Shown here: piece by piece, positions 7,786-15,091 of the stretch
Position numbering within the stretch: position 1 is the stretch's first letter
Layout: each line of letters begins with the position of its first letter
Assembly: GCA_030638325.1 (NCBI GenBank)
Contig: DAOWEV010000159.1
Coordinates: forward strand, 1-15,091
Reading direction: 5' to 3'
DNA length: 15,091 bases
DNA from: Bacteroidales bacterium
Lineage (GTDB): Bacteria > Bacteroidota > Bacteroidia > Bacteroidales > JAGOPY01
Made by a program: the position numbers and the translations under genes
Notes under the pieces: generated by a model
Told to the model about the DNA's origin: nothing
What the model saw: only the letters and a program-made list of their open reading frames with translations
The model's database searches: none

Positions 7786-7866
7786 GGAATGATGGAATAT
7801 TGGAATGTTGGAATTTCCATTTTTCCATCCTTCCATTTTTCCAGTATTCCATTTCTCTGTTCTTCC
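7786..7866. repeat. Period-8 degenerate array with inverted halves (GGAA / TTCC)
   Basis: GGAAT occurs at 7786, 7794, 7802 and 7810, exactly 8 bp apart. TTCC then ends at 7818, 7826, 7834, 7842, 7850 and 7866, again in steps of 8, with a degenerate unit at 7858. The orientation switches at the palindrome TGGAA-T-TTCCA (7809-7819), and the four left GGAA units mirror four right TTCC units at equal distances from base 7814. A single strand could fold into a hairpin of about 57 nt with TGGAA/TTCCA helices separated by small internal loops. It lies just after the S9 peptidase stop and before the DUF3078 gene. Confidence 0.85.
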
Positions 7867-7870
7867 GTCC

Positions 7871-9985
7871 TTATCTCATACGTCTTGCGCCCGGAGGCGG
7901 TTTAAGCCATTGGTCAAGCCATTTGAAGTAGGTACGTTGCCACAAAATACCGTTTTGCGGGGACAATACCCAATGGTTTTCGTCAGGGAAATAGAGGAAC
8001 TGTGCCGGTACCTGCAGCAGCTTGGCAGCATTGAAAGCGCTCATGCCCTGTGTTACGGCGATCCGGTAATCCTGTTGCCCGTGAATGATCAGGATAGGCT
8101 TGTCCCAGTTTTGGACAAATTTATGCGGACTGTTATCATAGCTTCTCTGAGCAATTTCATTATCTTTCTCCCAAAATGCGCCGCCAAGGTCCCAATTTAC
8201 AAACCACATCTCTTCCGTTTCAAGGTATTGGGACTCCAGGTTGAACATCCCGTCATGTGAAATGAAACAGGAAAACCTGCCGTCATGATTCCCGGCCAGC
8301 CAGAAAACGGAAAAACCGCCATAGCTGGCACCGACTGCCCCCAGAAGTTCGTCATTGATCCAGGGCTCTTCAGCCAGGGCATCGATAGCGCTGAAGTAAT
8401 CCTCCATATTTTGTCCGCCATAATCCCCGCTTATCTGTTCTTTCCATTCCTGTCCGAACCCGGGGACTCCGCGACGGTTCGGAGCAACGATAACATAATC
8501 GTTGGCAGCCATCATCTGGAAGTTCCAGCGGTATGACCAGAACTGGCTGAGCATCCCCTGTGGTCCGCCCTGGCAATACAGGAGGGCTGCATAAGTTTTA
8601 TGTGGGTTGAAATGAGGTGGGTAGATCACCCAGGTCAGCATTTTTTTGTCATCCGTCGTTTCTATCCATCTTTTTTCGACCCTGCCCATTTCCAACTGGT
8701 CGAGGATATCTTTATTTACAAAAGAGACCTGATAATCTTCTTTGCCGGGTTCCGTGGGCAGCCAAAATATCTCTGTGGGCATCGACATGGATTGTTTGGT
8801 TGCAATAAGCCGGTCGCCGGCGGGCAATACGCTTGTATAATTATGTATGCCGTCAGTTATCTGATTGAACCTGCCATTCAGGTTAAGACTGAAAATTTCC
8901 TTGGAGCCATACCAGTCGCAGATGAAATATATGGATTGGCTGTCTTCATTCCAGACAATGCCATGAATATCCATATCATAGGCCTGGGTATAATCAACCC
9001 TGGAGTTATTCTCGAGATCGTAAACAATAATGCGGTTCTTATCGGATTCGTAGCCGTCCCGCTCCATGCTCTCCCAGGCCAGCTTGGTGCCATCAGGTGA
9101 ATATGTAGGCGACAGGTCAAAACCCAGCATGCCGCGTGTGAAGTTTTTTGTATTATTGTTTTGAAGGTTGTAAATGTAAATATCCGAGTTGGTGGACAAT
9201 GCATATGCCATGCCGTCCTTCTTTTTGCTGGCATAGGCAATCTCTTTGCTGTCGGGCCGCCAGCTTACCTGTTCCATGCCCCAGAAAGGCTTCATGGGTA
9301 CATCCCAGGGCTCATTGCCCATGAGGTCTCTTTCACCGGTGACCTGATTCCCGTCGTAATCAGCCAGGAAAAGATGGGAGAATGTTTCAACCCATCTATC
9401 CCAGTGCCGGAACATCATACGGTTGATGACTTTCCCTTTGGCCTTGTCCAATCCTTCATAGAGATCATCCAGGGCTCTTTCGTGTAAATGTACCTCTGAA
9501 ACAAAAGCCACCATTTTCATATCAGGAGAATAATTAAAACCGGTGATGCCCCCTTTGAAATCAGATAGTTGCTTTTTTCCGCTGCCGTCGGGGTTCATTT
9601 CCCAGATTTGCAGAGAGCCGCTCTTGCTCGATATGTATCCTATCTTTTTACCGTCCGGACGCCAGATCGCATTGAACTCATTGACCCGGGTGTTTGTGAG
9701 TCGTGTCATCTCACCCCCTTCAACAGGAATGGTATAAAGCTCACGGTTCCCTTTGTTCTGCTCGATATCGTAATAGGTGATCCCAAAAAGGACCAGCTTA
9801 TTGTCGGGAGATACCTGGATGTCGCTTACCCTCCCGAACGACCAAAGCACTTCAGGAGTCATCACATCGGAAGTTAGTTTCAGCTCTTTCTTACCGATGA
9901 TTGGCGGTTCTGCAGGCTTTTGCTCACAGGAAGAGATGATAGCTGACAATGATATCAGTAACGAATAAACAAATATCTTTTTCAT
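7871..9985 (-). CDS. S9 family dipeptidyl-peptidase-like lipoprotein (prolyl oligopeptidase fold)
   Basis: The 704-residue protein begins with a lipoprotein signal (MKKIFVYSLLISLSAIISSC; lipidated Cys20). Residues about 45-410 form a WD40-like PD40 propeller with repeated SPDG/RPDGKKIGY-type motifs. RHWDRWVE (193-200) is the segment seen in DPP5-like S9 enzymes. The C-terminal alpha/beta hydrolase domain has QGGPQG (472-477) before the nucleophile motif GASYGGF (Ser554), HGQQDYRI (Asp639) and ENHW (His671), a complete catalytic triad. It probably cleaves dipeptides from oligopeptides in the periplasm or at the envelope; exact specificity is inferred. Length fits S9 DPP/acylaminoacyl peptidases. 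A TACTTTTG box lies 31 bp before the ATG, and the stop is followed immediately by the inverted period-8 array. Confidence 0.93.
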   Translation of the reverse strand: MKKIFVYSLLISLSAIISSCEQKPAEPPIIGKKELKLTSDVMTPEVLWSFGRVSDIQVSPDNKLVLFGITYYDIEQNKGNRELYTIPVEGGEMTRLTNTRVNEFNAIWRPDGKKIGYISSKSGSLQIWEMNPDGSGKKQLSDFKGGITGFNYSPDMKMVAFVSEVHLHERALDDLYEGLDKAKGKVINRMMFRHWDRWVETFSHLFLADYDGNQVTGERDLMGNEPWDVPMKPFWGMEQVSWRPDSKEIAYASKKKDGMAYALSTNSDIYIYNLQNNNTKNFTRGMLGFDLSPTYSPDGTKLAWESMERDGYESDKNRIIVYDLENNSRVDYTQAYDMDIHGIVWNEDSQSIYFICDWYGSKEIFSLNLNGRFNQITDGIHNYTSVLPAGDRLIATKQSMSMPTEIFWLPTEPGKEDYQVSFVNKDILDQLEMGRVEKRWIETTDDKKMLTWVIYPPHFNPHKTYAALLYCQGGPQGMLSQFWSYRWNFQMMAANDYVIVAPNRRGVPGFGQEWKEQISGDYGGQNMEDYFSAIDALAEEPWINDELLGAVGASYGGFSVFWLAGNHDGRFSCFISHDGMFNLESQYLETEEMWFVNWDLGGAFWEKDNEIAQRSYDNSPHKFVQNWDKPILIIHGQQDYRIAVTQGMSAFNAAKLLQVPAQFLYFPDENHWVLSPQNGILWQRTYFKWLDQWLKPPPGARRMR

Positions 9986-10016
9986 AGTTGTAGATTTTGA
10001 TGGCAGAATTTGGGTG

Positions 10017-10024
10017 CAAAAGTA
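10017..10024 (-). promoter_or_regulatory. Putative -7 box of the S9 peptidase gene (TACTTTTG)
   Basis: On the reverse strand TACTTTTG matches TAnnTTTG and ends 31 bp before the ATG at 9985, giving a leader of roughly 25 nt. No good TTTG -33 element is seen at the expected distance. The heptad array begins about 24 bp further upstream. Confidence 0.5.
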
Positions 10025-10047
10025 AAAAATATTAGGAGAATGGGTTT

Positions 10048-10110
10048 AGTTTATGATTTACAATTTACAATTTACAATTCACCACTCACTTCTCACACTT
10101 CACGCTTCAC
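10048..10110. repeat. Period-7 degenerate array, TTAC module then TCAC module
   Basis: Nine consecutive 7-mers in one register: AGTTTAT, GATTTAC, AATTTAC, AATTTAC, AATTCAC, CACTCAC, TTCTCAC, ACTTCAC, GCTTCAC. The last four positions keep TTAC or TCAC while the first three vary. It lies between the divergent S9 peptidase and beta-helix genes. It is not a CRISPR (unit too short, no spacers) and does not encode a convincing peptide. Confidence 0.85.
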
Positions 10111-10185
10111 TTTGAATCTTCAAGGCACTGATTAGTTACAACTTATTTATACAGAATATAAATATTCCCGTTATCAATATATTTC

Positions 10186-10216
10186 TTGCATTGCGGTTTT
10201 ATATTGTGTATATTTG
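10186..10216 (+). promoter_or_regulatory. Promoter in front of the beta-helix T9SS gene
   Basis: TTG (10186-10188), a 20-nt spacer and TATATTTG (10209-10216) fit the Bacteroidota consensus. The box ends two bases before the ATG at 10219, so transcription would begin at or inside that ATG. This is odd for a gene whose product should carry a signal peptide, and it supports loss of the original 5' end. Confidence 0.5.
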
Positions 10217-10218
10217 TG

Positions 10219-12483
10219 ATGTTAAGAACACTCCTCAAATCATGGACCTGGTATAAACCCGGAATTGTGAAAGATAACATAAGCGATATTATAATTTATC
10301 CTTTTGAAAACACAAATCCTGGTACCGGTGAGAAAGCTCCTAACTTTTGTTCATTCACTAATGCACAATTTATAAATAAAACAATTTGCTTATCTGAACC
10401 CTATGTAAATCTTTGGGGTGTGGATGGAATTAAATTCAGGGGATGCTTTTTTATAAATGAGCTTAATAAAAGTGATTGCATGCTTGGATACAACAAAGGA
10501 ACGGGAATAAGGAGCTTCAGTTCCGGCTTTTACGTTGATGATTATTGTGTTAATAATACTGTTCCCTGTGACGAAACCAAACAATGCCATTTCGAAAATC
10601 TGGAATATGGTATTTACGCATTTAATGGTGAATTAAGTAAATACATATCAATTGACACTGCAGTATTTGTAAATAATAAAACAGGAGTTTACATGAGCAT
10701 GGTTGAAAATCAAACAATAACCCAAAATAAGTTTGATTATGATGATACTCATGATTTATATAATTACAATAATGGACCTGTTGGATTATACTTAGAAACA
10801 TGTACAGGTTATACGGTAGAAGAAAACCTTTACAATAGCAGCGTTCAGGATGTTGAAGTTATTGGAATTCAAATATTAAACTCAGGTTCTGCATATAACG
10901 AAATATATAATAATACTTTCGAGAATATTGCCTGTGGCATTTCAGCAGCCGGAGAGAATCGAGCTGAAACAGGAGAGGGACTTTGTCTTAAATGTAATGA
11001 TTTTGTTGATTGTATTACTGATATTTTTGTTACACCTGAATATTATAATGGAAATCCTATCATAGGCCCAACAATTGGTATTGCTGAAAAACAAGGCGAA
11101 ATGAATGAAGAGGGTAACGATCCAACATTAGCTGCAGGAAATACTTTTACCGAAGATAATACCGAGCCAAACTATAATAATGATCCTAATTGTACTTCAA
11201 TTATTTATACATATCATCAAGAAAGTTCTACTGAAAAAAAGATTAGACCTCACCCTGTTACTGATAATGTAACAAGGCAAGAGGATCAAGCTGCATCTTA
11301 CTCAAAAGAAACATCATGTGCATCCAATTTAAATGGAAATGGAATTGATGAATCTGCTGAAAAGAGCATACTTATGATGGAATATACAGAAATTAGAGCC
11401 TATGAAGACACTTTAATTATGTTGACTGATGGTGGTGATACTGATGGTTTAAATTCGGATATACAGTTTAGCCTGCCAAATGAAGCCATGCAACTCAGGC
11501 AACAACTGATGAGTGAATCCCCTTATCTTTCTGACACTGCAATGAAATCAGCTATCTATAAAGAAAACGTACTACCAAATGTCATGATACGTGATATTTT
11601 GGTGGCCAACCCCCAGATGGCCAAAACACCGGATGTTATTCAGTCATTAGACAACAGGTTTGATCCCATGCCTGATTACATGATGGCAGAGATAATGACA
11701 GGTCAAAATTTTGTTGGCGCCAAAGAGATCATTGAACACAAGCTTTCTTCTCATAAGTCTAAACGTTATCTATCGCTTTCTAAACTTGAAAGATATTACA
11801 AAAACGATACACTGAATATTTCAACTTCAACTGATAGTTTAATAGCGCTTTGGAAAAGGGAGCCATATCCCGGATCAAAATACAAATTATCATTCCAGTA
11901 TCTCAATAAAGAAGATTCATTAGTTGTATTTAATACTCTGGATAGTGTTCTATTGGAATTTAATTTAACAACAGAGGATCAAAATATTCATCAACAGTAT
12001 GTAGATTTGTTCGATATCTTAATACAATTACAATGCGATACGATAACACTGGATAGCATTATGATACAATCATTATTATCTCTATCTACACAAAAATCAA
12101 GACCAGGTATTTATGCCAGGAATATACTTATTAATGATAGTATAATTTCTTATTTTGAACCTGTTTACCTTCCTGATCTGCTTAAGTCAGTTCCTGTATG
12201 GGATTTTAAACCGCCCAGAAAGGATGAAGACTTAATAATGAAAATATTTCCTAATCCAGCAGGGAATTACTTTATCATTGAATATAATTTGTCTGAATTT
12301 GATGGGCATTCAATTATTGTTATTTCAGATATGAACGGGAAACTTTTTACCTTATTTGAACTTAAGAACTCGCATACTCAGATAGTTCTTTCATCTGAAA
12401 AATTTCCAAACGGGACTTATTTAATCCAATTACTCTTAAATAATAAATTAAAAGAAGCTACTAAAATTACTATTGTAAAATAA
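10219..12483 (+). CDS. Right-handed beta-helix T9SS cargo protein, apparently 5'-truncated
   Basis: From the ATG at 10219 the product has 754 residues; the frame is open back to a TTG at 10186. There is no credible signal peptide (MLRTLLKSWTWYKPG), although the last 82 residues (IMKIFPNPAGNYFIIEY to ATKITIVK) are a clear T9SS type A sorting domain, which requires Sec export. Residues about 40-280 are short beta-helix coils (NLWGVDGIKFRGCFF, FENLEYGIYAFNG, NNKTGVYMSMVENQTITQNKF, YNEIYNNTFENI). The protein begins in mid-coil (VKDNISDIIIYPFENTNPG), as if the first part of the helix had been lost. The middle (about 380-670) is an unassigned, mostly helical region with SDTAMKSAIYKENVLPN. It lies 13 bp before the next T9SS gene. 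It could be a decaying gene; no enzyme motif was recognised. Confidence 0.75.
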   Translation: MLRTLLKSWTWYKPGIVKDNISDIIIYPFENTNPGTGEKAPNFCSFTNAQFINKTICLSEPYVNLWGVDGIKFRGCFFINELNKSDCMLGYNKGTGIRSFSSGFYVDDYCVNNTVPCDETKQCHFENLEYGIYAFNGELSKYISIDTAVFVNNKTGVYMSMVENQTITQNKFDYDDTHDLYNYNNGPVGLYLETCTGYTVEENLYNSSVQDVEVIGIQILNSGSAYNEIYNNTFENIACGISAAGENRAETGEGLCLKCNDFVDCITDIFVTPEYYNGNPIIGPTIGIAEKQGEMNEEGNDPTLAAGNTFTEDNTEPNYNNDPNCTSIIYTYHQESSTEKKIRPHPVTDNVTRQEDQAASYSKETSCASNLNGNGIDESAEKSILMMEYTEIRAYEDTLIMLTDGGDTDGLNSDIQFSLPNEAMQLRQQLMSESPYLSDTAMKSAIYKENVLPNVMIRDILVANPQMAKTPDVIQSLDNRFDPMPDYMMAEIMTGQNFVGAKEIIEHKLSSHKSKRYLSLSKLERYYKNDTLNISTSTDSLIALWKREPYPGSKYKLSFQYLNKEDSLVVFNTLDSVLLEFNLTTEDQNIHQQYVDLFDILIQLQCDTITLDSIMIQSLLSLSTQKSRPGIYARNILINDSIISYFEPVYLPDLLKSVPVWDFKPPRKDEDLIMKIFPNPAGNYFIIEYNLSEFDGHSIIVISDMNGKLFTLFELKNSHTQIVLSSEKFPNGTYLIQLLLNNKLKEATKITIVK

Positions 12484-12496
12484 ATTCTGATTTGCT

Positions 12497-14068
12497 ATGA
12501 GCTACTGGATTGTTTTTATTATTACATTGTTTCTTTTCAATAACAATATATATACACAAAGCAGATGGGTTAAATCATATCTTACAGGTCAGAATCCATT
12601 TGGTGAAAGTATTTGTGAATATTATGATAATGGGTATCTACTTGCTGGAAGATACGGACCAAATTATCCTAAGTATTGTTGGTTAATAAAAACTGATATA
12701 AATGGTAATGTGCTTTGGAATAAAGCACTTGGTAATGGTATTGATTATTTGGTATTATCAGCTGATGTTAAAACAAATAGTTATGGAAAAATATATTTAG
12801 TTGGTTCAACAAATTTTTATAGTACAAGTGATTACGATCCTATAATAATGAAATTGGATTCTTGTGGAGAAAAAGAATGGTGCAGGGTTTTTATAGCAGA
12901 GGGAAATAATTTTTCAAACACATTAGAAATTACATCAGATGGAGGTTGTGTATTTTTATTAAGATATATGAATCCTGATGTAACAAAAGACAGAATTTGT
13001 TTGGCCAAATTATCAAAAGAAGGTGAACTGATCTGGAAAAAATGTTATAACAGCTCCGATATAAGTTTATATAATGAGGATGCATATGATATTACTATTT
13101 GTCCTGATAATGGATTTCTCATTACAGGATTATGTGATTACAAAGATCCGAATCCCCCACATTATTTATGGATCAAACCATATTATATCAAAACGGATTC
13201 AATTGGTAATTTTGAATGGGAAAGGGTTATTCATCAAGAGGCAAATGATCCCGGAGGTGCTGCCTGGTCAACTATTCTTAGTAATGATTCAAACTATTTT
13301 TATTCCTCGATTAGCCATTATTATTATAATCCTACTTTAGATGCTCCGGCATTGGTCAAAATGGATATGCAGGGTGAGGTCATAGGTATATATGATTTAG
13401 CACCTGCAGATGATTTTGGTAAACTGTTTCAGTCTGTATTTATATCCGATTCAACATTAGCCGGCAGTGCGGTATGGGGTGCGGACCCGGAATCGACACC
13501 ACAAGCGGTTATATTTGATACTTTGGGAAATATATTAGATTCAGCTTTCTTATTGGATAATCATTATTTGAGTTATGTTCGAAAAACTTTTGATAACAAG
13601 CTTTTGTTCTTCACTAACATATACTCAGTGGAGAATGATCAGTTTGATGCCTATCTGTTTAAATTGACCACAAACCTGGAAGATGATTCAATCTATACTC
13701 AGCAAATCAACTACGATAGTCTTTGTCCATATTCAATTATTTCTGACACCATTGTGCAGGATGATTGTGGTTTGATTGTAGGAGTTGGAGAAATGAAACC
13801 AGAACCAATAATTGAAAGCGGATTGAAAATCTTCCCAAACCCATCCTCAACCACCCTTACTATTAGTTATAACACTGAAAAGTATGAAAACCCGGAAGAA
13901 ATCATAATTTTTAACACCTTTGGCATCCTTGTAGAAAAGATCAGGATCCCTGATAGACAAAACCAACACACAATTGATATTTCTTCATTTCCTTCAGGCC
14001 TTTATATAGCTGTACTTCGTAATGAGAGGAAGATTATAGCAAAGGGGAAGTTTATCATAGCGAGATAA
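12497..14068 (+). CDS. Secreted beta-propeller-like protein with T9SS type A sorting domain
   Basis: The 523-residue protein has a signal peptide (MSYWIVFIITLFLFNNNIYTQ). At least five blade-like units of about 50-60 residues share the motif [LI]-K-[TML]-D-x-x-G-x-x-x-W: WLIKTDINGNVLWNK (62-76), IIMKLDSCGEKEW, CLAKLSKEGELIWKK, YIKTDSIGNFEWER and ALVKMDMQGEVIG. This resembles the PQQ/delta-60-type propellers common in Bacteroidota secreted proteins. The C-terminal 81 residues (LKIFPNPSSTTLTISYN to AKGKFIIAR) are a T9SS sorting domain. It follows the beta-helix gene by 13 bp and is likely cotranscribed. No catalytic residues are evident; a structural or binding role at the cell surface is inferred. 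Codon and base use is A+T-rich, like its partner. Confidence 0.85.
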   Translation: MSYWIVFIITLFLFNNNIYTQSRWVKSYLTGQNPFGESICEYYDNGYLLAGRYGPNYPKYCWLIKTDINGNVLWNKALGNGIDYLVLSADVKTNSYGKIYLVGSTNFYSTSDYDPIIMKLDSCGEKEWCRVFIAEGNNFSNTLEITSDGGCVFLLRYMNPDVTKDRICLAKLSKEGELIWKKCYNSSDISLYNEDAYDITICPDNGFLITGLCDYKDPNPPHYLWIKPYYIKTDSIGNFEWERVIHQEANDPGGAAWSTILSNDSNYFYSSISHYYYNPTLDAPALVKMDMQGEVIGIYDLAPADDFGKLFQSVFISDSTLAGSAVWGADPESTPQAVIFDTLGNILDSAFLLDNHYLSYVRKTFDNKLLFFTNIYSVENDQFDAYLFKLTTNLEDDSIYTQQINYDSLCPYSIISDTIVQDDCGLIVGVGEMKPEPIIESGLKIFPNPSSTTLTISYNTEKYENPEEIIIFNTFGILVEKIRIPDRQNQHTIDISSFPSGLYIAVLRNERKIIAKGKFIIAR

Positions 14069-14103
14069 AGTCGGAGGTAACTATTCAGTACTTAAAGTGC
14101 CTA

Positions 14104-14200
14104 AAGTTGCAGGTTACAGGTTGCAAGTTGCAGGTTATGGCTTGCAGGCTGCAGTTTCTTCTCACTACTCACTATTTGCTACTCACGCCTCACGTCTTAC
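14104..14200. repeat. Period-7 degenerate array with a one-base register slip
   Basis: Left part, heptads ending at 14110, 14117, 14124, 14131, 14138, 14145 and 14152: AAGTTGC, AGGTTAC, AGGTTGC, AAGTTGC, AGGTTAT, GGCTTGC, AGGCTGC. After a 6-base unit (14153-14158) the right part runs TTCTCAC, TACTCAC, TATTTGC, TACTCAC, GCCTCAC, GTCTTAC (14159-14200). The core NNNTYRC is shared by both parts and by the array at 10048-10110. Two related 10-mers (14091-14110, CTTAAAGTGC and CTAAAGTTGC) precede it. It lies between convergent genes. Confidence 0.85.
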
Positions 14201-14232
14201 TTTACCGCCTCAAACACCCCCCCAAACCCATC

Positions 14233-14260
14233 ATTTAAAATTAATAATTTAAAATTTAAA
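14233..14260. repeat. Short A+T-rich period-7 run at the 3' end of the glucosidase-like gene
   Basis: ATTTAAA, ATTAATA, ATTTAAA, ATTTAAA occupy 14233-14260 in exact 7-bp register. The stop codon of the minus-strand gene (14256-14258) falls inside the last unit. Between this run and the array ending at 14200 lies a C-rich stretch with a run of seven C (14217-14223) and no gene. Confidence 0.6.
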
Positions 14261-15091
14261 ATTCCAGCAGGATAGTGATCTTTTTCTCGGTATACTTCAC
14301 ATCCCGGTCATCAAACTGAATCCTGATCTTCAGAATATTATCTTCATTCGAGATCAATTCTGCGTTTAGAATATCCTTTATTTCCAGGTCATTATGCCAG
14401 ATTTGAAGGACTTCGAGGGCGTTGCTCCTGCCTTCCAGAATGATCTTGTATTCATGATCCTGCATGGCCGTTTCGATGATCCTGAATCCATTGCTTTCAT
14501 CACCCGGCTGTGGATCGGGCACTATAGGAATAACGCCGATACCCCCTGAGTATATGAAGTTGACAGTGACCTTATCTTCAAGATCAAATGCTAATGGCAG
14601 ATCTTTTGATTTGATGGTGTTGCTTTTGCTATTGAGTATAATTTCTGAGACCCGGGTGCCGTCGGGTAGCACGGGATCGAACAGGAGGTGCCATGTTTCA
14701 TCTTCCGAACTTGTAAAAGTAAAAGTCAAAGTATCTCTCATTCGCTCCATTTTCATGTTAATATCTCTGCCCAGGATGTGATTTACACTCACTTCATCCC
14801 ACTGCGGGGGGAACCGGGGGAAAGGCTTATTTTATGTTCAACGGCATTTGGCTCTAATCCCAGCATGCCTTCCACGATGGGCTGCAGCACCATGGTTTCC
14901 GACCAGCACTGGTGATGGCAGACGCCGGAGGGCTTGTATTCCAGGCCGTGAAGCACCTCTTCCACGTATCCCAGTCCCCAATGCTTATAAACCTGCAGGT
15001 TGTTCATAATATGCATGAAGCCCTGTACATAATGCCCGTATTGGTATTCAGCGAGGGCAGTCCAGCCGGTAAAGAGGGGCCAGACGCTGCC
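14256..15091 (-). pseudogene. Amylo-alpha-1,6-glucosidase/six-hairpin glycosidase-like C-terminal part, frameshifted and 5'-partial
   Basis: Reading leftwards from the right edge, frame A gives GSVWPLFTGWTALAEYQYG, later HHQCWSETMVLQP, VEGMLGLEPNA and KISLSP, then hits TGA at 14791-14789. The expected continuation RFPPQWDEVSVNHILGRD is in the next frame (down to 14256). VWP.FTGW, H..WSE, GLLGL and FPP.W..V.V are typical of the catalytic (alpha/alpha)6 domain end of glycogen-debranching-type glycosidases. The frames join if one C is added to the C5 run (G-run 14816-14820 on the plus strand), so a one-base deletion, slippage or a sequencing error explains the break. The last 178 residues form a beta-rich C-terminal domain ending KKITILLEF. 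The N-terminal part lies outside the window. Substrate specificity is not determinable. Confidence 0.75.

Noticed and set aside
7805..8260. Open frame of 151 codons on the plus strand starting inside the period-8 array
   Set aside because: The N-terminal FHPSIFPVFHFSVLPS is just translation of the array and the rest is antisense to the S9 catalytic domain.
8600..9100. Open frame of 166 codons on the plus strand
   Set aside because: It lies wholly opposite the S9 peptidase gene, has no family-like motif and reads as an antisense shadow of a well-supported gene.
10048..10110. CRISPR array
   Set aside because: The unit is 7 bp with no spacers and no cas genes nearby.
10186..10218. TTG start at 10186 giving a hydrophobic N-terminus (MHCGFILCIFVMLRTLL) as a signal peptide
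   Set aside because: It has no positive n-region, no cleavage site, and overlaps the -33/-7 promoter elements, so it would lie upstream of the transcription start.

Overview
The window looks like chromosomal DNA of a free-living Bacteroidota bacterium, most likely class Bacteroidia (Bacteroidales/Marinilabiliales-like). Reasons: three proteins end in type IX secretion system (T9SS) type A sorting domains; several gene starts are preceded by the Bacteroidota promoter box TAnnTTTG, and Shine-Dalgarno sequences are mostly absent; a DUF3078 outer-membrane protein and an S9 peptidase lipoprotein of the DPP type are present. No rRNA, tRNA, IS element or CRISPR array was seen.

Layout. (1) 1-3918, minus strand: a likely three-gene operon, in transcription order a NicO/UreH-like metal transporter with a His-rich loop, a 778-residue GT-C-like membrane protein with a C-terminal beta-sandwich-like tail, and a second GT-C (ArnT/PMT-like) glycosyltransferase that runs off the left edge. 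(2) 3995-5416, minus: a secreted protein of twelve 24-residue LRR/receptor-L-like repeats with a T9SS tail. It is divergent from truA (5518-6270, plus) across 101 bp that hold two interleaved promoters; truA appears to be leaderless. (3) 6267-9985, minus: DUF456 membrane protein, DUF3078 outer-membrane protein (its stop abuts the DUF456 start) and an S9 dipeptidyl-peptidase-like lipoprotein. (4) 10219-14068, plus: two adjacent T9SS cargo genes, a beta-helix protein that seems to have lost its 5' end including the signal peptide, and a beta-propeller-like protein. (5) 14256-15091, minus: the C-terminal part of an amylo-alpha-1,6-glucosidase-like enzyme, broken by an apparent one-base deletion in a G-run and open at the right edge.

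The most unusual non-coding content is a set of degenerate, strictly phased short-period arrays between genes: a period-8 array that reverses orientation at a central palindrome (7786-7866), a period-7 array (10048-10110), another period-7 array with a one-base register slip (14104-14200), and a short A+T-rich period-7 run (14233-14260). The two longer heptad arrays share the core NNNTYRC and both pass, left to right, from a TTAC/TTGC module to a TCAC module. I could not identify a complete new defence or mobile system; the phased arrays and the two damaged genes are what I would look at first.

How the genes fit together: the window mixes envelope and surface functions (glycosyltransfer, outer-membrane barrel, secreted repeat proteins, periplasmic peptidase) with housekeeping truA. 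The three T9SS cargo genes are visibly more A+T-rich than their neighbours, which suits fast-evolving or transferred surface proteins.
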